64,000 nt of DNA. It comes from Mesorhizobium sp. J8. GTDB lineage: Bacteria; Pseudomonadota; Alphaproteobacteria; Rhizobiales; Rhizobiaceae. Shown here in pieces: positions 43,513 to 50,952 of the stretch (position 1 is the stretch's first letter; the number at the start of each line of letters is the position of its first letter). The stretch covers positions 2,294,001-2,358,000 of the forward strand of contig NZ_AP024109.1 in NCBI RefSeq assembly GCF_016591715.1. Reading direction: 5' to 3'. The notes below the pieces were generated by a model. It searched no databases. It saw only the letters and a program-made list of their open reading frames with translations, and had not been told where the DNA came from. The position numbers and the translations under genes were made by a program.

Positions 43513-45192
43513 ATGAACAATCGTCTACCGCCTGCCTGGTCCAAACATCTAAAATCCGGCGCTGCGCCGAAACCCAGATGGCCCCAGCCAAGTCCGCCAC
43601 AGCCAGGTCCCTGGAAGACAAATTCGTTCGCACGCGCGCCGGCCGACGACGCGTTGCTGAAGAAAGCCTATGAGCATCAGCAAGCCAAGCGGCTTGATGA
43701 AGCTCAGGACCTGTGTTTGGAGGTGCTGGCGCGAACGCCAAACCATCCGCTGGCTCTCTATATCATGGGTACGGTTTGTCTGGGCTATGACGACGAGGCG
43801 GCTCTTCGCTATTTCGCGCGTGCGGTCGCCGAGGATCCTGGAAATCCGTATTACCATCTCAGCTTTGGCGAGGCCTATGCGAAGCTGAGCGAATTCTCGG
43901 CCGCCATCAAACACATACGGTATGCCCTAGAAATACAGCCCGATCTTGTGGAGGCGCTGTGCGCCCTGGGGCGTGTTTATACCCAGTTCGACAAACCCGA
44001 CTTGGCATTGCCACTCTATGAGAAGGCGCTGAAGATCAACCGTGACCATTCCAAGGCGCGGACCGGAATGGCTGCTACGCTCACTGGTCTTGGGCGTATG
44101 GACGAAGCCGGCGCCTATCTCAAGGAGGCGATCGAACGACGCGTCGACGCCCCGGCTGCCTACTACGAGCTCGTGCAGAGCCGGAAGTTTACCGAAGAGC
44201 CTCCGGAACTCCAGTCGATCCTTCGCGAACTCGGCAGTCCGGGGCTTAACGCGGAGGCCGTGCAGAGCCTCCACTACGCCGCCGGCAAAGTGCAGAACGA
44301 TCTCAAGCGCTACACGGAAGCATTCGATCACTTCAACAAGGCCAAGCAGGCCGCCGGCTACCGGTTCGATATCGATCAGTATCGTCGGTTCGTGGACTCG
44401 ATGATTGAGCTCTTCACGCCCGGTCTGTTTGCTGCCGCATCCGGCTTTGGCAATCCTTCCGACCTCCCTGTGTTCGTCGTTGGCATGCCCCGCTCCGGAA
44501 CGACGCTGACGGAACAGATCCTGGCCAGTCATCCCGGGGTTCACGGCGCGGGAGAACTTGAAAAACTAAGACGGGTGGCAAACGCAATCGGCCTCAAATC
44601 GTCGGCTGAAGATCTGAGCAAGCCCGTCAATTCCCTTACACCGGAACTGACCAGGACGCTGGCCGAAGAGCATTTGTCCTACCTCAGGGAGCGGGCGTCT
44701 GCCGCGCTCCGAATCGTCGACAAGCAGCCGCATAATTTTGAGCTGATCGGCCTTATCGCCTTGCTCTTTCCCAATGCGCGCATCATTCACTGCCGCCGCG
44801 ATGCCATCGACAATTGCGTGTCATGCTATGTCCTGCCCTTCAGCCCGGCACACAGCTACAATTCGGACCTACGGGCACTCGGCCTGTACTACCGGGAATA
44901 TGATCGCTTGATGCGTCACTGGAACGAGGTTTTCCCAGGCCGTATCTTTGAAAATCGCTATGAGACACTCGTCGAGGATCAAGAGGCACAGTCGCGCCGG
45001 CTCATCGGTCATCTCGACCTGCCCTGGGACGACGCATGCCTGCGCTTCTTCGATAGGGAAGGGGCGGTCACCACGCCCAGCCGCTGGCAGGTTCGTCAGC
45101 CGATCTACAAATCGTCCGTGAAGCGCTGGAAGAATTACGAAAGCGAGATCCAGCCTTTGATCGAGGCCTTGGGCGATCTCGCTGACATTTGA
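43513..45192 (+). CDS. TPR-sulfotransferase fusion protein
   Basis: A 559-residue protein. Residues ~55-260 hold TPR units (LLKKAYEHQQAKRLDEAQDL, ALYIMGTVCLGYDDEAALRY, ALCALGRVYTQFDKPDLALP). The C-terminal ~250 residues are a sulfotransferase: 5'-phosphosulfate-binding loop VVGMPRSGTTLTEQILASHP near residue 322, and 3'-phosphate-binding segment with IHCRRDAIDNCVSCY. Such proteins transfer sulfate from PAPS to glycans, lipids or proteins, with the TPR part binding the acceptor. ATG 43513 is my choice; the frame is open 48 codons upstream with weaker codon usage. Codon bias is less G/C-rich than in neighbours, hinting at transfer. Confidence 0.85.
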   Translation: MNNRLPPAWSKHLKSGAAPKPRWPQPSPPQPGPWKTNSFARAPADDALLKKAYEHQQAKRLDEAQDLCLEVLARTPNHPLALYIMGTVCLGYDDEAALRYFARAVAEDPGNPYYHLSFGEAYAKLSEFSAAIKHIRYALEIQPDLVEALCALGRVYTQFDKPDLALPLYEKALKINRDHSKARTGMAATLTGLGRMDEAGAYLKEAIERRVDAPAAYYELVQSRKFTEEPPELQSILRELGSPGLNAEAVQSLHYAAGKVQNDLKRYTEAFDHFNKAKQAAGYRFDIDQYRRFVDSMIELFTPGLFAAASGFGNPSDLPVFVVGMPRSGTTLTEQILASHPGVHGAGELEKLRRVANAIGLKSSAEDLSKPVNSLTPELTRTLAEEHLSYLRERASAALRIVDKQPHNFELIGLIALLFPNARIIHCRRDAIDNCVSCYVLPFSPAHSYNSDLRALGLYYREYDRLMRHWNEVFPGRIFENRYETLVEDQEAQSRRLIGHLDLPWDDACLRFFDREGAVTTPSRWQVRQPIYKSSVKRWKNYESEIQPLIEALGDLADI

Positions 45193-45317
45193 CTTGGATC
45201 ACGGGCAGGCGGGGCGCCATCTCGCCGGAATTTAAAGCTTTCCACCACGCTGTGCCCCATTGCGGCTTCCACCACAAGCCACGCAGCGGTTTTGGGACAT
45301 CCATCAAGCAGAAAAGA

Positions 45318-45342
45318 AAACCCGGCGGTTGCCCGCCGGGTT
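45318..45342 (-). terminator. Rho-independent terminator of porin gene 1
   Basis: Stem AACCCGGCGG-TTG-CCCGCCGGGTT, followed on the minus strand by a TTCTTTTC tract. It lies about 28 bp beyond the porin stop codon. Confidence 0.88.
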
Positions 45343-45369
45343 CTCCTGTCTCCCCAGAAATATCTGGCC

Positions 45370-46551
45370 TTAGAAATCGCGCTGGAAGCGGATGATCGCG
45401 CCGACGGCGTTCTTCTTCGTGGCGCCAGCCCAAACGTTGCCGTGGTCGATAGCATCCGAGCCGACATGCTGGTAGTCGACTTCGGGCGTGATCGTGAAGC
45501 CGGGAACGACGGTGTAGGCGACGTTGGCCGCGATGCCGTAGTCCTTCCACTCATCACCCGACACCTGGAGGTTGAACGACGCCTTGTCGCTGAACTTGTA
45601 GGTGCCGCCGGCCCAGAAGCCCCACTTGCCGCCCCACGGCTTGTAGAAGCCGCGACCGTTCGCAAAGTCGAGTGCGGACGTGTCGTTAAGCTTGCCCTCG
45701 CTGGCGTAGCCGAACATGCCGAACAGCGACAGCTCGTTGGTCACGTTCACATCCAGGCGAACCTTGCCCGAGACGTATTCGTAGTTGCTGTCATAGGCGA
45801 CGACGCCGACGATATCACCCCAGCCCTGGGTGTACTTCAGGCCGCCGACGATGTGCGGAACGTAGCTGTCGATCGTACCGACGCCATAACCATAACCTCC
45901 CGTAATATTGGGGGTCTGTGCGCCGCCGCCGGAACCTTCTTCGAGAGAGGCCATCGCCGAGAAACCGTTGCCGGCGTCGAAGTAGTACTGAACGACACCG
46001 GTCTTGAACCCGCCATAGGGAACGATGGTGTCGTTGACGACGTTGCCGGCGTAGCCGACGAACGTATCGAAGGCCGATTCGTCCAGGCCGACCCGCAGGC
46101 CGCCAAGCTGGATCCAGGCGAAGTGCATGTCGAAGCTGTTTTCAGCGCTGTTGCCATCACCATTGTCGAACGGGTGATTTTGGAAATTCATGCGCGTTTC
46201 GGTGTAGGTCTTCAACGTGCCGAGTTCCGTTTCCTGGCCGGTCCAGGTCTTCAGCGTGAAGCGGGCGTCCTTGTACCAGGTGCCCTGGTTCTTGCCGGTG
46301 ACGACGTCGTCGGCGCGTGCGCCGGTGAACGTGCCAACATCGCCGAAGCCGGCGTCATAGCGGACATAGCCGCCGATGCGCAGGCAGGTCTCGGTGCCCG
46401 GGATGTAGAAATAGCCGGCGCCGTACACGTCGCAGATCTTGACGTATTCAGCCGGTTCCGGCTCGGCGACGGTCACCGCGTCGGCGGCGCGAGCACCGGA
46501 AACTGCGACCAGAGCCGCAGCTGAGCCGAGAAGAAGGCTCTTGATGTTCAT
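45370..46551 (-). CDS. Omp2b/RopA-type porin (copy 1)
   Basis: A 393-residue alphaproteobacterial porin (porin_2 family, Omp2a/2b of Brucella, RopA of rhizobia). Signal peptide ending GARAADAV, then EPAEYVKICDVYGAGYFYIP and TCLRIGGYVRYD, the hallmark start of the family, and the C-terminal strand IIRFQRDF with terminal Phe for barrel assembly. It should form a trimeric 16-strand channel for small solutes. The ribosome site GGAGG is in the shared leader. The gene is divergent to porin copy 2, with which it shares its first ~218 bp almost exactly. Confidence 0.93.
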   Translation of the reverse strand: MNIKSLLLGSAAALVAVSGARAADAVTVAEPEPAEYVKICDVYGAGYFYIPGTETCLRIGGYVRYDAGFGDVGTFTGARADDVVTGKNQGTWYKDARFTLKTWTGQETELGTLKTYTETRMNFQNHPFDNGDGNSAENSFDMHFAWIQLGGLRVGLDESAFDTFVGYAGNVVNDTIVPYGGFKTGVVQYYFDAGNGFSAMASLEEGSGGGAQTPNITGGYGYGVGTIDSYVPHIVGGLKYTQGWGDIVGVVAYDSNYEYVSGKVRLDVNVTNELSLFGMFGYASEGKLNDTSALDFANGRGFYKPWGGKWGFWAGGTYKFSDKASFNLQVSGDEWKDYGIAANVAYTVVPGFTITPEVDYQHVGSDAIDHGNVWAGATKKNAVGAIIRFQRDF

Positions 46552-46568
46552 TTTCTGACCTCCAGTCA
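46351..46568 (-). repeat. Inverted repeat arm 1 (porin 5' end)
   Basis: The leader and first ~68 codons of porin 1 are nearly identical, in opposite orientation, to 47337-47554: over the 180 bp read in full I count 5 differences, and the first 60 bp after GGTCAG are identical. Identity begins at TGACTGGAGGTCAG. Confidence 0.93.
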
Positions 46569-46874
46569 GAATCGACTGGAAGCGATAGCGTCCTCGGTCG
46601 AAATCGCCATCAATGCTTTGTTATTGCTTTCTTTTTCGCCCTGCCCGGCGAAGCCAAAGCTATTGCCCGGGCGATTGCGCGTCCGGTTGTCGATGTGCGA
46701 TGGAGTTCGGATGAAGTCGCCGGGGCTTGGCTCGAAAGGCCGCGCAAGTCCCGATTCGCCGCTCATGATCCGATGTCATGCCGGCTGTCGCAGCTGCGGG
46801 CCGAAGGATTTTTCGGCGATTATGGCGCCGGCTTGTTGATTGTGCCCGCGCTTTTCTTTATCCAGCGGCGCGAC

Positions 46875-46965
46875 GGAGAGGTGGCCGAGTGGTCGAAGGC
46901 GCTCCCCTGCTAAGGGAGTAGAGGTCAAAAGCTTCTCGTGGGTTCGAATCCCATCCTCTCCGCCA
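46875..46965 (+). tRNA. tRNA-Ser(GCU)
   Basis: Complete tRNA with a long variable arm, as for serine. Acceptor stem GGAGAGG pairs with CCTCTCC (46955-46961), discriminator G, genomic CCA at 46963-46965. The anticodon stem/loop CTCCC-CTGCTAA-GGGAG gives anticodon GCU, reading AGC/AGU. The T arm GTGGG-TTCGAAT-CCCAT is standard. The only tRNA in the window; it sits in the middle of the ~800-bp gap between the divergent porin genes. Confidence 0.96.
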
Positions 46966-47336
46966 TCCTCCCCCGCGCCGCGCGACAAACCTTCCTCACA
47001 AGTGGCGATTCTGCGGCAACCGGTTGGCGGCCGACTCGCCGGCGCGCCGCAATTGGGCCGACCCATTGCCGGATTCGCCCGGATTGAGCGGCCTCGAGGG
47101 CCTCGATGGTTAACGAGAGCTTTCTGAGTGAGGCCAAATCGTGTCATTTGTGCAACAACGCCCGGCGATAGCGCCCGGACAGCCCTCGCGGCGACACGAT
47201 CGTGGTTGAACGGCGCCGGCTCATGGGTAATGTCAGCTTCGAAGGAGCGGCGCGGTGCGCATCTTTTTCGGTAGTGGGGATGGGGCAGGGAACGCTGTCC
47301 TTCAGCAAAAAATACCCAGACCCGTTTTTTAACTTT

Positions 47337-47554
47337 TGACTGGAGGTCAGAAAATGAACATCAAGAGCCTTCTTCTCGGCTCAGCTGCGGCTCTGGTCGC
47401 AGTTTCCGGTGCTCGCGCCGCCGACGCGGTGACCGTCGCCGAGCCGGAACCGGCCGAATACGTCAAGATCTGCGACGTCTACGGCGCTGGCTACTTCTAC
47501 ATCCCGGGCACCGAAACCTGCCTGCGCATCGGCGGCTATGTCCGCTATGACGCC
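47337..47554 (+). repeat. Inverted repeat arm 2 (porin 5' end)
   Basis: Mirror arm of 46351-46568. The two arms enclose 768 bp that contain the tRNA-Ser gene and the two porin promoters' upstream parts. Beyond the arm the porin genes diverge, with scattered conserved blocks up to the 3' end. Confidence 0.93.
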
Positions 47555-48454
47555 TCGGCTGGCCAGGAAGGCTCGTTCACGGGCCGCGGTACCACCGACG
47601 TCATGGACGGTGACTCGCAGCGTTCGTGGTCGAAGCGCGCTCGTTTCGCGCTGAAGACCTGGACCGGCCAGGAAACCGAGCTCGGCACCTTGAAGACCTA
47701 CACCGAGACTCGCTTTGACTTCCTGAACGGTGCTACTGACATCAACGCTCACTTTGCATGGATCCAGCTCGGCGGCCTGCGTATCGGCGCTGACGAATCG
47801 GCCTTCGATACCTTCACCGGCTACGCCGGCGCGGTCATCAACGATACGATCGTGCCTTACGGCGGCTTCGACACCAACCTGATCAGCTACACCTTCGACG
47901 CCGGCAACGGCTTCTCGGCCATTGTCTCGTTCGAAGAGGGCAACTCCTACGCCGGTTACAACTTCGCCGGCAGCGAGCTCATCGATAGCTACATGCCGCA
48001 CGTCGTCGGCGGCGTGAAGTGGACCCAGGGCTGGGGCGGCATCAGCGGCGTCGTCGCGTACAACAGCAACTGGGAAGAGTGGGCCGGCAAGGTTCGCTTG
48101 GACGTGAACGTCAACGACGCCTTCTCGCTGTTCGTCATGGGCGGCTACGGCACCGACGACAACGCTCCGCGCAACTTCTACAAGGTGTGGGGCGGCAACT
48201 GGGCTGTGTGGGGCGGTGGCACCTACAAGTTCAACGAGAAGACCTCGTTCAACCTCCAGGTTTCGTATGACGAAGCCAAGGAGTTCGGTCTTGCCGCGAA
48301 CGTTGCCTACACGATCGTTCCCGGCTTCTCGGTCATCACCGAACTTGACTGGGCTCATAACGACCACGACAACAACGGCTACAACTGGACCGGTATCCCG
48401 GACGGCAAGAAGAACGCCCTCGGCGGCTTCGTCCGCTTCCAGCGCGACTTCTAA
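47354..48454 (+). CDS. Omp2b/RopA-type porin (copy 2)
   Basis: A 366-residue porin of the same family as the divergent copy 1. The signal peptide and the first mature residues are identical (MNIKSLLLGSAAALVAVSGA, then RAADAVTVAEPEPAEYVKIC); the barrel loops differ and are shorter, and the end FVRFQRDF keeps the C-terminal Phe. ATG 47354 is preceded by GGAGGTCAGAAA. A terminator follows at 48481. Differences in the loop regions between the copies suggest different pore properties or surface antigenicity. Confidence 0.94.
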   Translation: MNIKSLLLGSAAALVAVSGARAADAVTVAEPEPAEYVKICDVYGAGYFYIPGTETCLRIGGYVRYDASAGQEGSFTGRGTTDVMDGDSQRSWSKRARFALKTWTGQETELGTLKTYTETRFDFLNGATDINAHFAWIQLGGLRIGADESAFDTFTGYAGAVINDTIVPYGGFDTNLISYTFDAGNGFSAIVSFEEGNSYAGYNFAGSELIDSYMPHVVGGVKWTQGWGGISGVVAYNSNWEEWAGKVRLDVNVNDAFSLFVMGGYGTDDNAPRNFYKVWGGNWAVWGGGTYKFNEKTSFNLQVSYDEAKEFGLAANVAYTIVPGFSVITELDWAHNDHDNNGYNWTGIPDGKKNALGGFVRFQRDF

Positions 48455-48480
48455 GGGCTGGTACTCGACAGGTAAAATCC

Positions 48481-48517
48481 GGCCCGGGCGCATTCACGCC
48501 CGGGCCGTTTTTGTTTT
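48481..48517 (+). terminator. Rho-independent terminator of porin gene 2
   Basis: Perfect 10-bp stem GGCCCGGGCG/CGCCCGGGCC with loop CATTCA, followed by GTTTTTGTTTT. Confidence 0.95.
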
Positions 48518-48696
48518 CGCGACTGCGGCAATTCAAACGAAAGGATGGGGGTGAAACGATAAGCTGATCGGATCTGTTGGGCGATCTGTGGGGTCCGCAA
48601 TGCGTGGACGAGGTCGTCGGCAAGATTCGAAAACTCTTGAAAGGACACTCCCGAGCGGTTAGGGCTGGTCTCTTAACCACAGGGGGTGTGGCTAAA

Positions 48697-49773
48697 ATGT
48701 CGAACGAAGCGGTTCAAGAGGGTGAGCCCTCTGGTCATTTTGCGGTATTTTCTTCTCAGAATTCGAACTTTCGGTACACCTACAACAAGATCAGAGAAGT
48801 AAAATCGTATAGGGTCGGGGAGCTCTTCGCAGCTTATCGAGATATACTCTGGGATGACGGGCGGCATAAATACAATGTCAGCTCTTTCATCGGTGAAATA
48901 GACGAGATCCTTCTGGGAGAGCGTTTCAGCACCTTTGACCAGAACACCCTGGACAATCTTATCGGTACATTGCGCCAGCGCGGCAACAGCAATGCAACCA
49001 TCAATCGCAAGATGGCTGCCCTCAGCAAATTGCTGCGTAAGGCGCATAAGATGGGAGATATCCACAGCCTGCCCGAGTTCCGCCGCCAGAAGGAGCGGGC
49101 GGGACGGATTCGTTTCCTCGAAAGGGACGAAGAAGCAAGGCTGTTCGCGGCGATCAGGAGCCGCAGCGAGGATGCCTACAGGCTTTCCGTCTTCCTTGTC
49201 GACACCGGCTGCCGTCTCGGCGAGGCGCTCGGCCTGATCTGGAACGACATCCAGGAGCATCGGGTCTCTTTCTGGATCACCAAATCCGGCCGCAGCCGCA
49301 CCATTCCGATGACCGAACGCGTCAAGGAAGTCATCAAGCTTCCGCCGAGTACGGAAGGGCGCCGGCCGAAAGGCCCGTTCACCAAGCTGACGCAGGCGCA
49401 GTACCGTGCGATCTGGAACGAAGCGAAGGCGGAAGTCGGTCTCGGCGCCGACGAGCAGGTGGTGCCGCATATCCTGCGTCACACTTGCGCTTCACGTCTC
49501 GTCCAGGGCGGTATCGACATAAGGCGCGTCCAGATGTGGCTGGGCCACCAGACATTGTCGATGACCATGCGTTACGCGCATCTGGCCACCAACGATCTCG
49601 ATGGCTGCGTCGTCGTTCTGGAAAAGCCGCGCGGCGATGAAGCCTCGCCGCGGTCGGCGGAGAACTCCGTGTTCGCGTCGCCCCTCACCACGCCGACCTC
49701 CGCCCCATCGTCTCGGAAAGCGAAAGGGTCGGAACCGGTCAAGACGTCCCGCAAACGCTCGAAAGGCGAATAG
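48697..49773 (+). CDS. Tyrosine recombinase/phage-type integrase, orphan
   Basis: A 358-residue site-specific recombinase. The N-terminal SAM-like core-binding domain (TFDQNTLDNLIGTLRQRGNS) is followed by the catalytic domain: Arg in DTGCRLGEALGL, Lys-containing turn FWITKSGRSRTIPM, HILRHTCASRLVQ (HxxR), WLGHQTL (His) and Tyr in TMRYAHLA. All catalytic residues are present, so it may be active. I chose ATG 48697, with AGGGGG upstream; an upstream TTG adds 40 poor codons. The C-terminal ~50 residues are Ser/Pro/Lys-rich. No excisionase, phage or transposon genes adjoin it; tRNA-Ser, a common attachment site, is 1.7 kb away, but no repeated attachment sequence was found. Confidence 0.9.
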   Translation: MSNEAVQEGEPSGHFAVFSSQNSNFRYTYNKIREVKSYRVGELFAAYRDILWDDGRHKYNVSSFIGEIDEILLGERFSTFDQNTLDNLIGTLRQRGNSNATINRKMAALSKLLRKAHKMGDIHSLPEFRRQKERAGRIRFLERDEEARLFAAIRSRSEDAYRLSVFLVDTGCRLGEALGLIWNDIQEHRVSFWITKSGRSRTIPMTERVKEVIKLPPSTEGRRPKGPFTKLTQAQYRAIWNEAKAEVGLGADEQVVPHILRHTCASRLVQGGIDIRRVQMWLGHQTLSMTMRYAHLATNDLDGCVVVLEKPRGDEASPRSAENSVFASPLTTPTSAPSSRKAKGSEPVKTSRKRSKGE

Positions 49774-49774
49774 A

Positions 49775-49867
49775 GCAATTCCAGGAAAAGTGTGAGCGGT
49801 TTTCCGTCCGGAATTGCGTAAAAGCAAAGACATAGGGTGTTTCGCCGTTTCCGTGAAACGGTGAAAC
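49775..49867. repeat. Palindromic repeat, composite type B copy (B2)
   Basis: Two palindromes after the recombinase gene: GCAATTCC (49775-49782) with GGAATTGC (49810-49817) around AAAAGTGTGAGCGGTTTTCC, then GTTTCGCCGTTTC/GAAACGGTGAAAC (49839-49867, one mismatch). The same two-block order appears, degenerate and inverted, at 29290-29377; the first block alone is at 21873-21916. Confidence 0.8.
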
Positions 49868-49951
49868 GCGCTAGGCCGGTCGGATCGGCCTCGCTGAGGG
49901 ATAAAAATCTATATTTCGTGATAAAGCTCGATGCCGATATAGTCTCGAGCT

Positions 49952-50851
49952 TTACTTTTGTTTGACTTGATTTTCTTCTCGATCGAGAAACGCGGCGATC
50001 TTTTCCGGCAAATTGCCGGTTTCGAGTAAGGGCGCGTGGCCCTGGCCTTCGGCGATGATCGATTCCATGCCGGCATGCCGCTTCTGCATCTCGTTAAGCG
50101 TTGCCGTGGAAAGCAGCTTCGAGTTCGCGCCGCAAATGGCAAGCAACGGAATGGCGGCAAGCGCGTCGAACTGCGGCCACAGATCCGGCAGCGGCTTGCT
50201 GAAGTCGATGCCGGCCAGCGTGTCGACCAGGGCCGGATCGAAATCCGGCACCCAGCCGGCTTCCGTCTCGCGGCAGATTGCCCGGACCATCCGCGCCCAG
50301 TCGGCGTCGGTGAGCGCCGGGAAATCGGCGCCATGCACGCGCCGCTGCGCATCCACCGCCTCGGCGAAGGTCCTCGGTTTCGGCGCGCGGTCGAGATAGG
50401 CGCGGATATGGGCGAGGCCCTCCGCCTCGATCACCGGGCCGATGTCGTTCAGCACGATGGCTTTCAGTGCGGCGGGCTTCAACGCCCCGAGCACATGGAT
50501 GATCAGCCCGCCGCGTGAGGTGCCGATGAAGGCGGCCTGCTCGATGCCGAGCGCGGACAGCCCGGCAAGCACGTCACCGGCTTCGACCCCGACATTATAG
50601 TGGCCGATATCGGGATCGTGGTCCGATTGCCCGCGCCCGCGATAGTCGATGGCGACGACCTTGCGCGGGTTCTTGGCCCCATTGGAAAGGTAGAGGGCCA
50701 GTTCGTGGAAGTCGCGCGCGTTGCGCGTAAGGCCAGGCAGGCAAACGACCGGCATGCCCTTGCCATTCGCCTCACCGTAGATCCGGGCGTGGAGGTTCAG
50801 GCCGTCAGGCGCTGCGTAGAAAAAGTCGGAAAAGCCTTCGTCGCTCGCCAT
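49952..50851 (-). CDS. Alpha/beta-fold hydrolase
   Basis: A 299-residue alpha/beta hydrolase. Nucleophile elbow GTSRGG (Ser near residue 112), oxyanion segment VVCLPGLTRNARDF, acid in the LLAICGANSKLL region and catalytic His in AEGQGHAPLLE are all visible. DYRGRGQSDHDPDIGHYNVG is typical of the MhpC/haloperoxidase-like group. ATG 50851 is preceded by GAGGAG. It would be cytosolic, with an unknown ester or C-C substrate. It is preceded, on the same strand, by the lytic transglycosylase gene direction of reading, but with no shared operon evidence. Confidence 0.85.
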   Translation of the reverse strand: MASDEGFSDFFYAAPDGLNLHARIYGEANGKGMPVVCLPGLTRNARDFHELALYLSNGAKNPRKVVAIDYRGRGQSDHDPDIGHYNVGVEAGDVLAGLSALGIEQAAFIGTSRGGLIIHVLGALKPAALKAIVLNDIGPVIEAEGLAHIRAYLDRAPKPRTFAEAVDAQRRVHGADFPALTDADWARMVRAICRETEAGWVPDFDPALVDTLAGIDFSKPLPDLWPQFDALAAIPLLAICGANSKLLSTATLNEMQKRHAGMESIIAEGQGHAPLLETGNLPEKIAAFLDREENQVKQK

Positions 50852-50919
50852 CGGAATACCGCTCCTCGCTGGGGTGGCCGACAGCTACAGGCGACGGCGC
50901 GGATCGTCAAACACCCTTC

Positions 50920-50941
50920 CCTTCTCCCACAAGGGAGAAGG
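50920..50941. repeat. Small palindrome related to the 145-bp repeat
   Basis: CCTTCTCCC-ACAA-GGGAGAAGG, the outermost hairpin of the repeat at 18953-19097 in a minimal form, 12 bp beyond the end of the transglycosylase gene. Confidence 0.7.
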
Positions 50942-50952
50942 AAAGAAAGCGC

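Noticed and set aside
45292..46524. Long plus-strand frame opposite porin 1, and its equivalent opposite porin 2 (47381-48493)
   Set aside because: Both mirror the porin sequences, and even share the same antisense end, as expected for shadows of two related genes.
46875..49773. Possible integrative element bounded by tRNA-Ser and the tyrosine recombinase
   Set aside because: No second copy of the tRNA 3' end was found in the window, and the DNA between is a porin gene and promoter, not island genes.
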